Part shown: positions 11,481-22,046 of the stretch, one piece after another
How the letters are laid out: each line of letters opens with the position of its first letter
How positions within the stretch are numbered: the first letter of the stretch is position 1
From: Lamellibrachia columna
Taxonomy: Eukaryota; Annelida; Polychaeta; Sabellida; Siboglinidae
DNA length: 64,000 nucleotides
Direction: 5' to 3'
Assembly: GCA_963662155.1 (NCBI GenBank)
Contig: OY759268.1
Span: 57,715,469 to 57,779,468 of the forward strand
Translations under genes and position numbers: made by a program
Notes under the pieces: model-generated
What the model was told of the DNA's origin: nothing
Database searches by the model: none
Seen by the model: the letters and a program-made list of their open reading frames with translations, nothing else

Positions 11481-12184
11481 ACATAAATAAAGTGATCACA
11501 CTGCGTTACATATAAAACTGATTTAACAACAACTACATCAATAAATAAACTGATCACACTGCGTTACATATAAAACTGATTTAGCTTATCGCGAAACCGG
11601 TTCGTTGATGTCCTAATATGTAGTGTGTGAATAGCTTAAGTAAAATCCGCAGTCGGTTTAAGAATAAAGTGCGTATTTTTTTAAATTATCGAAATAATTG
11701 ACTTTTGTTTGTGAGATCTGGTAAGGCTAAAATAGTAGATATCGCAAAACGGTAAATACTTTGTGTGGTCAAGGCTGATCATGGGCGTGACTTCTATCCT
11801 CTCGCCGATCACATGACACAGTTACGAAATTTCACCAAGTGCGTTTTCATTTTCAATTAATTAAATTCTGGATGACCAGTTCACAACAACTACATACAAA
11901 AGTTGCAGAAACAAGCTAGCATGTCGTAGTGGATGCTAGGTAGGTTTGAATTTTCGCAAAATGAATTTGTAATGAGACGAAGAAAAATCGTATAAAAAGT
12001 GCGTATTTTTATTTCAAATCTTTCAACGCAATGAACGTATCGATCATGTCATGTCTTTAGCGAAAGCAACGACATTCGACAACATAAACAGTGATACATG
12101 ACGTTGTACCAAACACTGAAACATCCAAGTTCATGAGTTTTCCATTTTCCAATTAATAATTTTAATTGTATTTTCCACATGCAC
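11481..12184 (+). repeat. Family A repeat, copy 3
   Basis: Begins with a doubled tgatcacactgcgttacata segment (11492 and 11551). It repeats the order ccggttcgttgatgtcc, gtgcgtattttt, catgggcgtgacttct, caagctagcatgtcgtagtgg, then a shortened end. Clear mosaic homology to 10020-10560. Confidence 0.8.
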
Positions 12185-13260
12185 ATTGAGCAACACAGCA
12201 ACACTTACAGTTGTACGCAAACTACAAGCGGTAAAATGTACAGTTGTTTTCTCTTTAAATTGGTTTGATTGATGTATTTAATACACGTGTGTCTAAGCAA
12301 TTTCAGGCATATCCATCATTTAACGCACACATGGACCTGTAAACTAGGCTATAGTTAATGTATGTTTGCAACATATTTCACAGTGCAATAACACACGTAA
12401 ACTCACCACATAAAAGTTTACAAATGTACGTCAAGTGAATTGTCTGACGGAAAGTCATTCCTTCATATGCGCATGTCAAATGGCCACATATGCAAGGGGA
12501 CTCCTGCGATGCAGTACGGGAGAGTGCAGAGACTTTCCCTGTCCTGCCTCCGATGGATCAGGGCCTGAAGCTTTCTGGATTGGTTACCCGAACGAATGTT
12601 TACGAATACTGCAATAATGACATCAGCGACACTGAATGTATTAAAATGTATAACATATCGTTTTTCAAAAATAATAAAAATAATGAAACGAGCAAAAAAT
12701 CGTATTGAGGAGGGTCCTTTAAAGGCACATTATGTAGTTGGTCATCTTCTACGAAATAATACTTTACTAATATATTGTATTACTATATTTAGTCAACACA
12801 TCGACGTAACCTTTTGTTAATGTAACATTTTCCCTGTAAGCTATTATGGCAAGGTGGCACAACAAGTCATCATTTATAGTGTGTGCTACACACATGATTA
12901 ATTTGGCATTACGTGGATCACTACAATTACCGCTTGTTTGCGTTATCTGTCAACAATTTGACATTTCCAGCAGTGGCCTAATGTTGATTAACATCATCAC
13001 CAAAGGGCAGGTCATTGTTTGCCTCTTTTACGAGTTACCAAAATTCCGTCCGAGACACGCAAGATTCCGTGACTATAGCTAAGGCGATAAATGACAAATT
13101 AGTTATTCAATGCGTTTAATGGCATTAATGTCGCTTCGGCCAAACGGCAGCTGTTGACTCGTCATAATGGCTGTGTCACCCGGCGTCTGCTCGTCGTATC
13201 TGGTTCCGCGGATCGCCTTTAAGAATCCATCCTCAATTGATTTAGCCAATCGTCGAAAGA
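12185..13260 (+). repeat. 1,076-bp tandem duplication, left copy (family A)
   Basis: Identical base for base, as far as I checked, to the segment 1,076 bp further on, apart from one visible change (gactcgtcataatgg against gactcttcataatgg). Contains family A landmarks, including tggcattacgtggatcacta and accaaaattccgtccgag. The short open frames repeated in both copies are not conserved in other family A copies, so I do not call them genes. Confidence 0.95.
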
Positions 13261-14336
13261 ATTGAGCAACACAGCAACACTTACAGTTGTACGCAAACTA
13301 CAAGCGGTAAAATGTACAGTTGTTTTCTCTTTAAATTGGTTTGATTGATGTATTTAATACACGTGTGTCTAAGCAATTTCAGGCATATCCATCATTTAAC
13401 GCACACATGGACCTGTAAACTAGGCTATAGTTAATGTATGTTTGCAACATATTTCACAGTGCAATAACACACGTAAACTCACCACATAAAAGTTTACAAA
13501 TGTACGTCAAGTGAATTGTCTGACGGAAAGTCATTCCTTCATATGCGCATGTCAAATGGCCACATATGCAAGGGGACTCCTGCGATGCAGTACGGGAGAG
13601 TGCAGAGACTTTCCCTGTCCTGCCTCCGATGGATCAGGGCCTGAAGCTTTCTGGATTGGTTACCCGAACGAATGTTTACGAATACTGCAATAATGACATC
13701 AGCGACACTGAATGTATTAAAATGTATAACATATCGTTTTTCAAAAATAATAAAAATAATGAAACGAGCAAAAAATCGTATTGAGGAGGGTCCTTTAAAG
13801 GCACATTATGTAGTTGGTCATCTTCTACGAAATAATACTTTACTAATATATTGTATTACTATATTTAGTCAACACATCGACGTAACCTTTTGTTAATGTA
13901 ACATTTTCCCTGTAAGCTATTATGGCAAGGTGGCACAACAAGTCATCATTTATAGTGTGTGCTACACACATGATTAATTTGGCATTACGTGGATCACTAC
14001 AATTACCGCTTGTTTGCGTTATCTGTCAACAATTTGACATTTCCAGCAGTGGCCTAATGTTGATTAACATCATCACCAAAGGGCAGGTCATTGTTTGCCT
14101 CTTTTACGAGTTACCAAAATTCCGTCCGAGACACGCAAGATTCCGTGACTATAGCTAAGGCGATAAATGACAAATTAGTTATTCAATGCGTTTAATGGCA
14201 TTAATGTCGCTTCGGCCAAACGGCAGCTGTTGACTCTTCATAATGGCTGTGTCACCCGGCGTCTGCTCGTCGTATCTGGTTCCGCGGATCGCCTTTAAGA
14301 ATCCATCCTCAATTGATTTAGCCAATCGCCAATCCG
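13261..14336 (+). repeat. 1,076-bp tandem duplication, right copy (family A)
   Basis: Right-hand copy of the duplication. The junction at 13253-13262 reads tcgaaagaattgag. The string tcgtcgaaagaattga also occurs at 11224 and 14427 inside other family A units, which suggests unequal exchange between short matching tracts. Near-identity means the duplication is very recent, or an assembly artefact. Confidence 0.95.
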
Positions 14337-14935
14337 GTTCGTTGATGTCCAACTATTTAGTGGTAGATTAGTTTAAGTAACACTTGCATTCGATATAATA
14401 AAAAGTGCGTATTTTTATTTCCAATCGTCGAAAGAATTGATTGATCGTTAGATCTGATCGCAACATCTGAACGGAGCCGATCTTTAGCCTTCAACCCACT
14501 GAATGTGTGGATCTTGTATTTCGCGAGAGTAACGACAGTCGACAACATAAACAGTGATACATGAGATTGCACGAAGTACTGAAACACTCAGGTTCGTGAG
14601 TTTTCCATTTTCACTTCAATTTATGTTTGCTCAAATATCAAATAATTTAACAGTTTGTCCGATGATTCACAAAAAAACTACATCAACCGTTACACAAACG
14701 AGCCAGTTTGTCGTAGAGGAAACTAGGTAGGTTAGCTTTTTCAGAAAATGAATTTGAAGTGTGACGAAATTCGACAGTGTTACGTGTCTTACGTAGGTAT
14801 TGACGAAGTATAACTCAAGAATAACAACTTGAAGTGTAGCGTGAACAGAAGCTTTACTAGCCAACCCAGTCTGATAAAACAACTAGCGTGGCGTCATCTA
14901 GCGAGTTGTAATAACATTATAACGCAACAACCTTC
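14337..14935 (+). repeat. Family A repeat, terminal part
   Basis: Continues the family order after the duplication: ccggttcgttgatgtccaac, aaaaagtgcgtatttttattt, tcgtcgaaagaattgattg, gtgatacatgagattgc, taacagtttgtccgatgatt, aacgagccagtttgtcgtag. The recognisable homology fades after about 14770. Confidence 0.7.
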
Positions 14936-15002
14936 CCCTTATGGAGAGGTATACACATTACATATACTTTAGTATAGTATTTTGTATAAATTATAGATGC
15001 GC

Positions 15003-15180
15003 AAATTAAATGAACATAGTGACAAGCATTAGTCAACTATAGAACGTCTGTATAAGCGTGCTTCATTTGTTTAAATGTCACCAAATTAAATGTCACCAAA
15101 TTAAATGAACATAGTGACAAGCATTAGTCAACTATAGAACGTCTGTATAAGCTTCATTTGTTTAAATGTCACCAAATTAA
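15003..15180. repeat. ~95-bp direct duplication
   Basis: The segment caaattaaatgaacatagtg ... cttcatttgtttaaatgtcacc occurs at about 15003 and 15098, differing by a small indel (gcgtgcttc against gcttc). Confidence 0.85.
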
Positions 15181-15227
15181 ATGTCCACACAAAGATCTTA
15201 AAAGCTTATTTGTCTGTGAGATGTGTA

Positions 15228-16143
15228 CGATGTTTCACAGCTTTCTAACATGTTCCACAGGTTCAGCTTTGTAACATGTTCCACAAGTTCAGCTTTCTAA
15301 CACGTTTCACAACTTCAGCGTTCTAACAGGTTTCACAACTTCAGCGTTCTAACATGTTTCACAACTTCAGCTTTCTAACAGGTTTCACAAGTTCAGCTTT
15401 CTAACACGTTTCACAACTTCAGCGTTCTAACATGTTTCACAACTTCAGCGTTCTAACAGGTTTCACAACTTCAGCGTTCTAACAGGTTTCACAAGTTCAG
15501 CGTTCTAACAGGTTCCACAACTTCAGCGTTCTAACATGTTCCACAAGTTCAGCTTTCTAACAGGTTTCACAAGTTCAGCGTTCTAACAGGTTTCACAACT
15601 TCAGCGTTCTAACAGGTTTCACAAGTTCAGCTTTCTAACACGTTTCACAAGTTCAGCGTTCTAACATGTTTCACAACTTCAGCGTTCTAACAGGTTTCAC
15701 AACTTCAGCGTTCTAACAGGTTTCACAAGTTCAGCGTTCTAACAGGTTTCACAAGTTCAGCGTTCTAACATGTTTCACAACTTCAGCGTTCTAACAGGTT
15801 TCACAACTTCAGCGTTCTAACACGTTTCACAAGTTCAGCGTTCTAACATGTTTCACAACTTCAGCGTTCTAACACGTTTCACAACTTCAGCGTTCTAACA
15901 GGTTTCACAACTTCAGCGTTCTAACAGGTTTCACAAGTTCAGCGTTCTAACAGGTTTCACAAGTTCAGCTTTCTAACACGTTTCACAAGTTCAGCGTTCT
16001 AACAGGTTTCACAAGTTCAGCGTTCTAACAGGTTTCACAAGTTCAGCGTTCTAACACGTTTCACAAGTTCAGCGTTCTAACAGGTTTCACAAGTTCAGCG
16101 TTCTAACAGGTTTCACAAGTTCAGCGTTCTAACAGGTTTCACA
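15228..16143. repeat. 26-bp minisatellite, about 35 copies
   Basis: Unit ttcagcgttctaacaggtttcacaac with alternating variants (aag/aac, agg/acg/atg, cgtt/cttt) spread through the array. It abuts the decayed gypsy element directly at 16143, so it may have replaced that element's 3' LTR. Confidence 0.95.
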
Positions 16144-16174
16144 ATCCTTCCGGTGTTCGTCGTGTGTGGTTGTT

Positions 16175-17439
16175 TTACGTTCGGCTCTTCGTTGGAGTAA
16201 TGCAGACTGTCTCGTCTAGAAATGTGCGTGGCTGTGATGGTCGAAGTGGAGACCGTTGAACGTTTATTTCTCTGGGTCTCGGTGACTCTCGCAGAAACTG
16301 TCGGTTTCGGCGATATTTACGTCCATCATCCGTTGTCACTTCGTAGGACCGTCTCACAAGCCGTTTATTCACAGTCGCTTGTTCTCACTCCCGTCTCCCA
16401 GCCTGGATTGGCTGAATTCTTACGGTATTGCCTGGTTGCAATGGTCTCAGCATTCGCCTGTTGCTACACCGTTCACCGACTCTTGCTTGTTTGTCTTCCA
16501 TTCGTTCTCTTTCATCTGTGGAGTAGCCACTTGATGGTTTCAGAATATAAGATGTCGTGGGAACAAGAGTCTTCGTTCTGCATCCCATGTGTCGTTGTGC
16601 TGGACTGGTTTTGAGACCTTCTGTTGGTGTGTTTCTCAGGTTGAGTAGACCAAGGTATGGGTCGTCATGTGCAGTTCTGCATTTTCTTAGCAGTCGTTTC
16701 GCTATCTTGACGGCAGTTTCTGCAGCACCATTCGCTTTGCTGTTACCAGGACTTGACATCTCATGCCTAAATCCCCACTTTTCAATGAACATCTTGAATG
16801 TGTGAGAAGTGTATTGAGGTCCTCCGTCACCGATTACAGTATCCGGCCATGTCTTGCGAAGTGGTGTTTCAATTTCGTGATAACATCTTCAGATAACGTT
16901 TCCTTCAGAAAGTCAATTTCAAAGAAGTTACTGTAGTAGTCTACTGTGATCAGATAGTTTCTTCCCTCAAATGAGAGTAGATCTGTGCCAACCCTTTGCC
17001 AAGGACGACCAGGGACTTCGTGCATGAACAGCGGTTCAGCAGCTTGTTTGTCACTGTGAGTGGCGCATGTATCGCATGACTCTATGTATTGTCGAATTTT
17101 GGTCAACATGCCAGGCCAGAATACCAATTCTCTAGCTCTGCGTAGACATGAGTTAATTCCCATGTGACCTGCGTGTAGTTTCACTTTGATGTCTGGTAGC
17201 ATAGCAGCCGGTATGACGATTCTTTCGCAGCGCAGAATTATTCCGTTGTGGACGGTTAGTTCGTCACGATAGCTGATGTAAGGAGTCAGTGAGTTTGGCA
17301 CTGCTTCTTTGTTTAGCGGCCATCCTTTCATGATGGTGTTCTTCAAGCAAGACAGACTTTCATCTCGTTCAGTTGCGACGCGGATCTCATCAAGTCGATC
17401 ACTTTTGATGGGTAGAAACGAGAGATTGTTAACAGACAC
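16175..17439 (-). pseudogene. Gypsy integrase
   Basis: Frame 17439 to 16834 holds an H2C2 zinc-binding region ('HAGHMGINSCLRRARELVFW' then 'CDTCATH') and the start of the catalytic core with 'VGTDLLSFEG' and 'YLITVDYYSNFFEI', two aspartate-bearing blocks. After a frameshift near 16830, frame 16792 to 16385 supplies 'SSPGNSKANGAAETAVK', with the catalytic glutamate, and 'GLLNLRNTPTEGLKTSPAQ'. A last frame to 16175 contains the basic C-terminal part, 'RRSYEVTTDDGRKYRRNRQ'. The domain order is complete but broken at least twice. Confidence 0.9.
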
Positions 17440-17857
17440 CTGTTCCGAGCACGGTGTGTCTGGTAGAGGTGATGAGATAGATCATCTGCGACTGGAATAG
17501 ATTTTCCACTCTTATACGTTAGCATATAGTTGTACTCTTGTGTTCGCAGTAGAAGTGCTTGCAGACGTTTTGGGGCCTTTGACAACGGTTTCGTCACAAT
17601 AGCGACTAGTGGTTTGTGATCGGTGTCAACACTGACATGGCGCCCGTACGTATAGTGATGAAACTTCTCCAATACGAAGCTGACGGCCAACATTTCTTTT
17701 TCTATTTGCGCATACCGTTTTTCAGTCTCTGTTCTGCTTGCATAGCCCACAGGCTTGCCTTCTTGGAAGAGTGCTGATCCAAGCCCATATTCGCTTGCAA
17801 CATTTTCGAGTCTCAATTCCTTTTTAGGGTCGTAGAATGCAAGTACAGGTGCGTTGA
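17343..17857 (-). pseudogene. Gypsy RNase H domain
   Basis: Frame 17816 to about 17480 carries the Ty3/gypsy RNase H blocks: 'SEYGLGSALFQEGKPVGY', 'RYAQIEKEMLAVSFVLEKF' with the catalytic glutamate, 'VDTDHKPLVAI' with the catalytic aspartate, and the tail 'YKSGKSIPVADDLSH'. The protein degrades the RNA strand of the replication hybrid in active elements. It is out of frame with the reverse transcriptase before it and with the integrase after it. Confidence 0.88.
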
Positions 17858-19171
17858 TTAGTATTTGTCTCTGAAAGTTTCAAACGCGTCTTGCTGTGAA
17901 TCTGACCACGTCCACGTAACGTCGTGTTTAGTCAGATTCCTCAAGATGACATCCATCATGTGCGGCATAAACTTGGCGAGGTAGTAAACCATTCTGACGT
18001 AAAGACGCAGTTCTTCAACATTCGTTGGTGCAGCCATTTTAGCGATAGCCTTGACTTTTTCAGGGTCAGACTGCAATCCATCCTTTGTTATGCGATGCCC
18101 CATGAAGGTCACTTCGCTCATGCGTAGTTGTAGTTTTTTCTCGGTTCAACTTGGTGCCGTTGTCTCTGCAACTTTCCATGAAAGCTATCAAGTTGCGGTC
18201 ATGTTCTTCGAGATCCTTGCCATGGATGATTACATCATCTGCGATGCACACGACACCTGGCAGACCGTCGAGTGCCTCCAAGAGTTTCTACTGGAATATT
18301 TCCGATGAGACAGACGTCCCAAATGGTAGACGGACGAATCTGTAACGACCATAGCATGTCTGAAAGGTCGTCAGCTAGATTCGTGATCGAGTTGCACATG
18401 CCAGTAGCCAGATGAAAGATCTGCTTTGGTGAACATGCGAGATTGTACAAGTTCGTGAAGCGTATCTTCGAGAATCGGAAGAGTATAGTGCTCACGAAGA
18501 AGTGCTTTAATTAGCTCTCGAGGATCAATGCACACTCTTACCCCACCATTCTTCTTTGTTACGACAACAAGTTGGCTCACCCATGGAGTTGGCTCTTCCA
18601 CCTTTGTGATTACGCCTAACTTTGTCATTCTATCCAGTTCTGCCTTTAGTTTTGGGCGAACAGCGATAGGTATACGTCTCGTGGGCATGACTGTTGGATG
18701 AATCGTCTCATCGACTTGGAGAAGTACTTTTCCTGGGAGTGCCCCACGTTTGCCATCGAATGTATCGGGATGTTGCTCAACGGGAGAAACCGTAGCGACT
18801 TTCTCGATATTTTGTTCATTGATCTTCATCAATTTCATCTTCTTCGCAGTTTTGTACCCGAGTAGCGGTGTGTAGTTGTCACTCACAACCACGAATTCGA
18901 TGGAGTACGTTTTCTTGTTCTTTGGATTCTTTACCACTGTATGGCAGATCCCTAGTGGAGCAGCCTCTGTGTTGTTCCACATTTTAAGTTTGCGTGTAGT
19001 AGGCTTTATGTTGTCTGCATAACGTGCGGGCAGTGTATTCACTGTAGCACCAGTGTCTACATGGAACGTCACTTTGTGACGGCCAACCAGCATACGACAT
19101 TTCAATTGTCGTTCACTGTCGTTTGACAGCGTGTGTATCGACGCATCGTCTGAGTCATCTGGTGCTGCCAC
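17858..19171 (-). pseudogene. Gypsy protease and reverse transcriptase
   Basis: The first frame (19171 to 18371) holds the aspartic-protease active site 'HVDTGATVNTLP' near 19050, a linker, and reverse-transcriptase fingers/palm: 'RRIPIAVRPKLKAELDRM', 'GVITKVEEPTPWVSQLVVV', 'VRVCIDPRELIKALLREHY', then 'FTKADLSSGYWHVQLD' with the first catalytic aspartate. A frameshift near 18380 moves the sequence to another frame. The second catalytic box near 18240 reads 'CIADDVIIHG' where active copies have YVDD or similar. The thumb/connection block 'FMGHRITKDGLQSDPEKV' lies in a third frame (18121 to 17858). At least three frame changes separate the parts. Confidence 0.9.
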
Positions 19172-19199
19172 CTGGTGGACGTGTTAACTTTACGTGCTT

Positions 19200-19688
19200 T
19201 CTCTTGTGCGGTACATTTCTTCACGAAATGATTCTTCCTCTTACACAGAGAGCACGTCTTGCCCCAGGCCGGACATTCTGCTTTGTTCACGATGTGCGAA
19301 CGTCCACAGATGTACAGTCTCTGTCCACGATGGGTTTCTCGCTACTACTTTTATCTTTCTTCCTATGTGTCACGACTCGGTGCACTGTTTCTGGCCTTAG
19401 TTGTCGCCCTTGTGCAATAGCATTGTCTGCTGCCTTGCAGATTGTCACACACGTTTATAGTGTCAGGGTCAGTTCCTTCAGTAGTGTAGTTTGTATTGTG
19501 GCATCTCTTATTCCAATGACAATACGATAACGGAGGATTGAATTGATGCACGCATCAGAATAATTGCACGTTTCAGCCAGGGATCTGATAGCAGCGTGAA
19601 AACTTTCAATTGTTTCTCCTTCCTTCTGGTCCCTGTTGTAAGGTATTCCACATATATAAAAATCGCTGAACGTCAATAACAGACACAT
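19200..19688 (-). pseudogene. Gypsy gag fragment with CCHC zinc knuckle
   Basis: From 19688 the frame contains 'QKEGETIESFHAAIRSLAE' and 'RYRIVIGIRDATIQ', the helical core typical of gypsy Gag proteins that package the element RNA. A frameshift near 19455 leads to 'KAADNAIAQGRQLRPETV'. Near 19240-19290 a further frame gives 'CSLCKRKNHFVKKC', a perfect C-X2-C-X4-H-X4-C knuckle that in intact Gag binds nucleic acid. The N-terminal half of Gag is absent. Confidence 0.85.
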
Positions 19689-19764
19689 CAGTAAACCTTC
19701 ACATTCGAAGATGAACTGTAGCGTTATACAATGGAAGATTTATTAGTCTGTCAAATTTATGTTT

Positions 19765-20030
19765 TAAAACAAAATATTTAATTATTTAATTGTAATTTTC
19801 ATATGCACATTGACCAACACAGCGACATTTACAATTTGACGCAATCTACAAGCGGTACATTTCACAGTTGGTTTCTGTTGAAATTGCTGAACTGTTTTGA
19901 TTAATGTATTTAAGTAGAAAACGTGTGTCTAAAAAATTCCAGGCATATCCACCATTTAATGCATACATGAGCCTGTAAACTAGACTATAATTAATGTATG
20001 TTTGTGACATGTTTCACTTGGGACATGCTA
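19765..20030 (+). repeat. Family A repeat, copy 6 (left part)
   Basis: Aligns with 12165-12400: tatgcacattgaccaacaca, ctacaagcggta, tttgattaatgtattta, acgtgtgtctaa, aggcatatccaccattta, ctgtaaactagactata. The copy is split at 20030 by the 100-bp minisatellite and continues at 21285. Confidence 0.8.
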
Positions 20031-21290
20031 TAATACAAACTATAATAACATAATAACTATAATAACATGGGCCTGTAAACTAGACTATAATTAATGTATG
20101 TTTGTGACATGTTTCACTTGGGATATGCTATAATACAAACTATAATAACATAATAACTATAATAACATAGGCCTGTAAACTAGACTATAATTAATGTATG
20201 TTTGTGACATGTTTCACTTGGGATATGCTATAATACAAACTATAATAACATAATAACTATAATAACATAGGCCTGTAAACTAGACTATAATTAATGTATG
20301 TTTGTGACATGTTTCACTTGGGATATGCTATAATACAAACTATAATAACATAATCACTATAATAACATGGGCCTGTAAACTAGACTATAATTAATGTATG
20401 TTTGTGACATGTTTCACTTGGGATATGCTATAATACAAACTATAATAACATAATAACTATAATAACATGGGCCTGTAAACTAGACTATAATTAATGTATG
20501 TTTGTGACATGTTTCACTTGGGATATGCTATAATACAAACTATAATAACATAATAACTATAATAACATAGGCCTGTAAACTAGACTATAATTAATGTATG
20601 TTTGTGACATGTTTCACTTGGGATATGCTATAATACAAACTATAATAACATAATAACTATAATAACATAGGCCTGTAAACTAGACTATAATTAATGTATG
20701 TTTGTGACATGTTTCACTTGGGATATGCTATAATACAAACTATAATAACATAATAACTATAATAACATTGGCCTGTAAACTAGACTATAATTAATGTATG
20801 TTTGTGACATGTTTCACTTGGGACATGCTATAATACATAGGCCTGTAAACTAGACTATAATTAATGTATGTTTGTGACATGTTTCACTTGGGATATGCTA
20901 TAATACAAACTATAATAACATAATAACTATAATAACATAGGCCTGTAAACTAGACTATAATTAATGTATGTTTGTGACATGTTTCACTTGGGATATGCTA
21001 TAATACAAACTATAATAACATAATAACTATAATAACATGGGCCTGTAAACTAGACTATAATTAATGTATGTTTGTGACATGTTTCACTTGGGACATGCTA
21101 TAATACATAGGCCTGTAAACTAGACTATAATTAATGTATGTTTGTGACATGTTTCACTTGGGATATGCTATAATACAAACTATAATAACATAATAACTAT
21201 AATAACATAGGCCTGTAAACTAGACTATAATTAATGTATGTTTGTGACATGTTTCACTTGGGATATGCTATAATACAAGCTATAATACAA
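19972..21290. repeat. 100-bp minisatellite grown from family A sequence
   Basis: About 13 copies of a 100-bp unit (gcctgtaaactagactataa ... aactataataacatag). Two units, near 20770 and 21040, are shortened to about 70 bp by loss of the same AT-rich block. The first 50 bp of the unit are the family A segment found once at 12340-12390, so the array arose by tandem amplification inside a dispersed repeat. Confidence 0.95.
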
Positions 21291-21422
21291 CGTAAAGTCA
21301 CTACACAATATTTTACTAACGTACGTCAAGTGCAGTGTGTGACGGAAACTCATTCCTTCACACGGGCATGTCAAATGGCCACATATGCAAGGGGAGTCCT
21401 GCGACGCAGTGCAGGGGAGTAG
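21285..21422 (+). repeat. Family A repeat, copy 6 (right part)
   Basis: After the array the homology to 12395-12530 resumes: acgtcaagtgcagtgtgtga, ctcattccttcacacgg, gcatgtcaaatggccacata, tgcaaggggagtcctgcga. Confidence 0.8.
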
Positions 21423-21464
21423 TATGTGTGTCTTTTTGAAGGATCAAAAATGAGCAGATTTTGG

Positions 21465-21680
21465 GTAAGCTTCTGATTGGTCGAAATTTGAAATGGAGCG
21501 TTCTGATTGGTCGTGCGCTTCTTGCCGCCAGAGGGCGCCACGTGAAAATGTGTTGACGGTTCTGATTGGTCGAGAGCAGTCACGTGACTTATGACGTTAC
21601 AGCTCTTCATTTGCATATCACGTGACCTCTCTATGGAGGTTGCCATCTTGTTTTGCTGCCATGTTGTTTTGCTCTGATAC
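21465..21680. promoter_or_regulatory. Promoter-like cluster: three CCAAT boxes and CACGTG E-boxes
   Basis: The motif ttctgattggt (reverse CCAAT box) occurs at about 21472, 21501 and 21561. cacgtga occurs at about 21540, 21580 and 21619, and a CRE-like tgacgtta at about 21592. Such spaced inverted CCAAT boxes are typical of TATA-less promoters. No transcript start or gene downstream could be tied to it, so function is inference. It could also be the regulatory end of an unrecognised transposon. Confidence 0.4.
21525..21539 (+). promoter_or_regulatory. CTCF-like binding motif
   Basis: CCGCCAGAGGGCGCC fits the bilaterian CTCF core consensus CCRSYAGRKGGCRSY at all 15 positions. It lies between two CCAAT boxes. 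Motif match only; occupancy is unknown. Confidence 0.4.
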
Positions 21681-21758
21681 GATTACCAGACGGCGCTGCG
21701 GGGCAAGGTCGAAGGTCAAAGGTTACCGACCTATTGCGTTGATACAATTGCCAGTTAG

Positions 21759-21908
21759 GGTTAGGGTTAGTAACCCTAATGGAAAATCGAGAAAAAAACT
21801 GGTAAACTGTAGGAATAATTGTCACTTAGGGTTAGGGTTAGGGTTACTAACCCTAATTCTGTCGTCTGTAGTGAACGCTAATACGAACCCTGACCCTAAC
21901 CCTAAAAG
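21759..21908. repeat. Interstitial telomere-like tracts in both orientations
   Basis: gttagggttagggttag at 21759-21775 is followed at once by taaccctaa. A second block at 21827-21862 is ttagggttagggttagggtt then actaaccctaa, and aaccctgaccctaacccta lies at 21884-21905. The head-to-head arrangement of short TTAGGG units is not a chromosome end, because complex sequence continues on both sides. Confidence 0.85.
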
Positions 21909-21998
21909 GACATGCAGTAGGAACGGTTGTGATGACAGTGGCGGCTCGGTTTACGACTGACGATTATGGCGCGCTTTTCGAGACGTGTCTGGGTATAG

Positions 21999-22026
21999 AA
22001 CCGGTTCAAACCGGTTTGAACCGGTT
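21999..22026. repeat. Perfect 28-bp palindrome of AACCGGTT units
   Basis: Built from three aaccggtt-like half sites (aaccggttcaaaccggtttg then aaccggtt), self-complementary over 28 bp. Related aaccgg elements recur at about 22520. Confidence 0.85.
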
Positions 22027-22046
22027 TCATGTAGTTTTTTTCTTCT

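Larger units (their letters stand above)
16144..19690 (-). mobile_element. Ty3/gypsy-type LTR retrotransposon relic
   Basis: Minus-strand order gag (zinc knuckle) - aspartic protease - reverse transcriptase - RNase H - integrase is the Ty3/gypsy order. The coding sequence is split over at least six frames by frameshifts and stops. The gag N-terminus is missing beyond 19690. I found no LTRs, primer-binding site or envelope-like frame: the 3' side is cut by the 26-bp minisatellite and the 5' side by family A sequence. The wording of the domains resembles the large invertebrate group of K02A2.6-like gypsy polyproteins, which is a recollection and not a search result. The element is certainly inactive. 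Confidence 0.92.

Noticed and set aside
12846..13082. Resemblance of 'CATHMINLALRG' to a hAT transposase block
   Set aside because: The flanking residues do not fit the family and the frame is broken in other family A copies, so chance is likely.
12435..14158. Four pairs of duplicated open frames as genes
   Set aside because: They are identical only because the 1,076-bp segment is duplicated. The frames are not kept in other family A copies.
16222..16614. 130-codon plus-strand frame
   Set aside because: Shadow of the gypsy integrase on the minus strand.
16144..19690. Endogenous retrovirus with envelope
   Set aside because: No envelope-like frame between integrase and the element end. Domain order and wording are those of an ordinary Ty3/gypsy retrotransposon.
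21759..21908. A true telomere end
   Set aside because: Tracts are only a few units long, in both orientations, with complex sequence on both sides.
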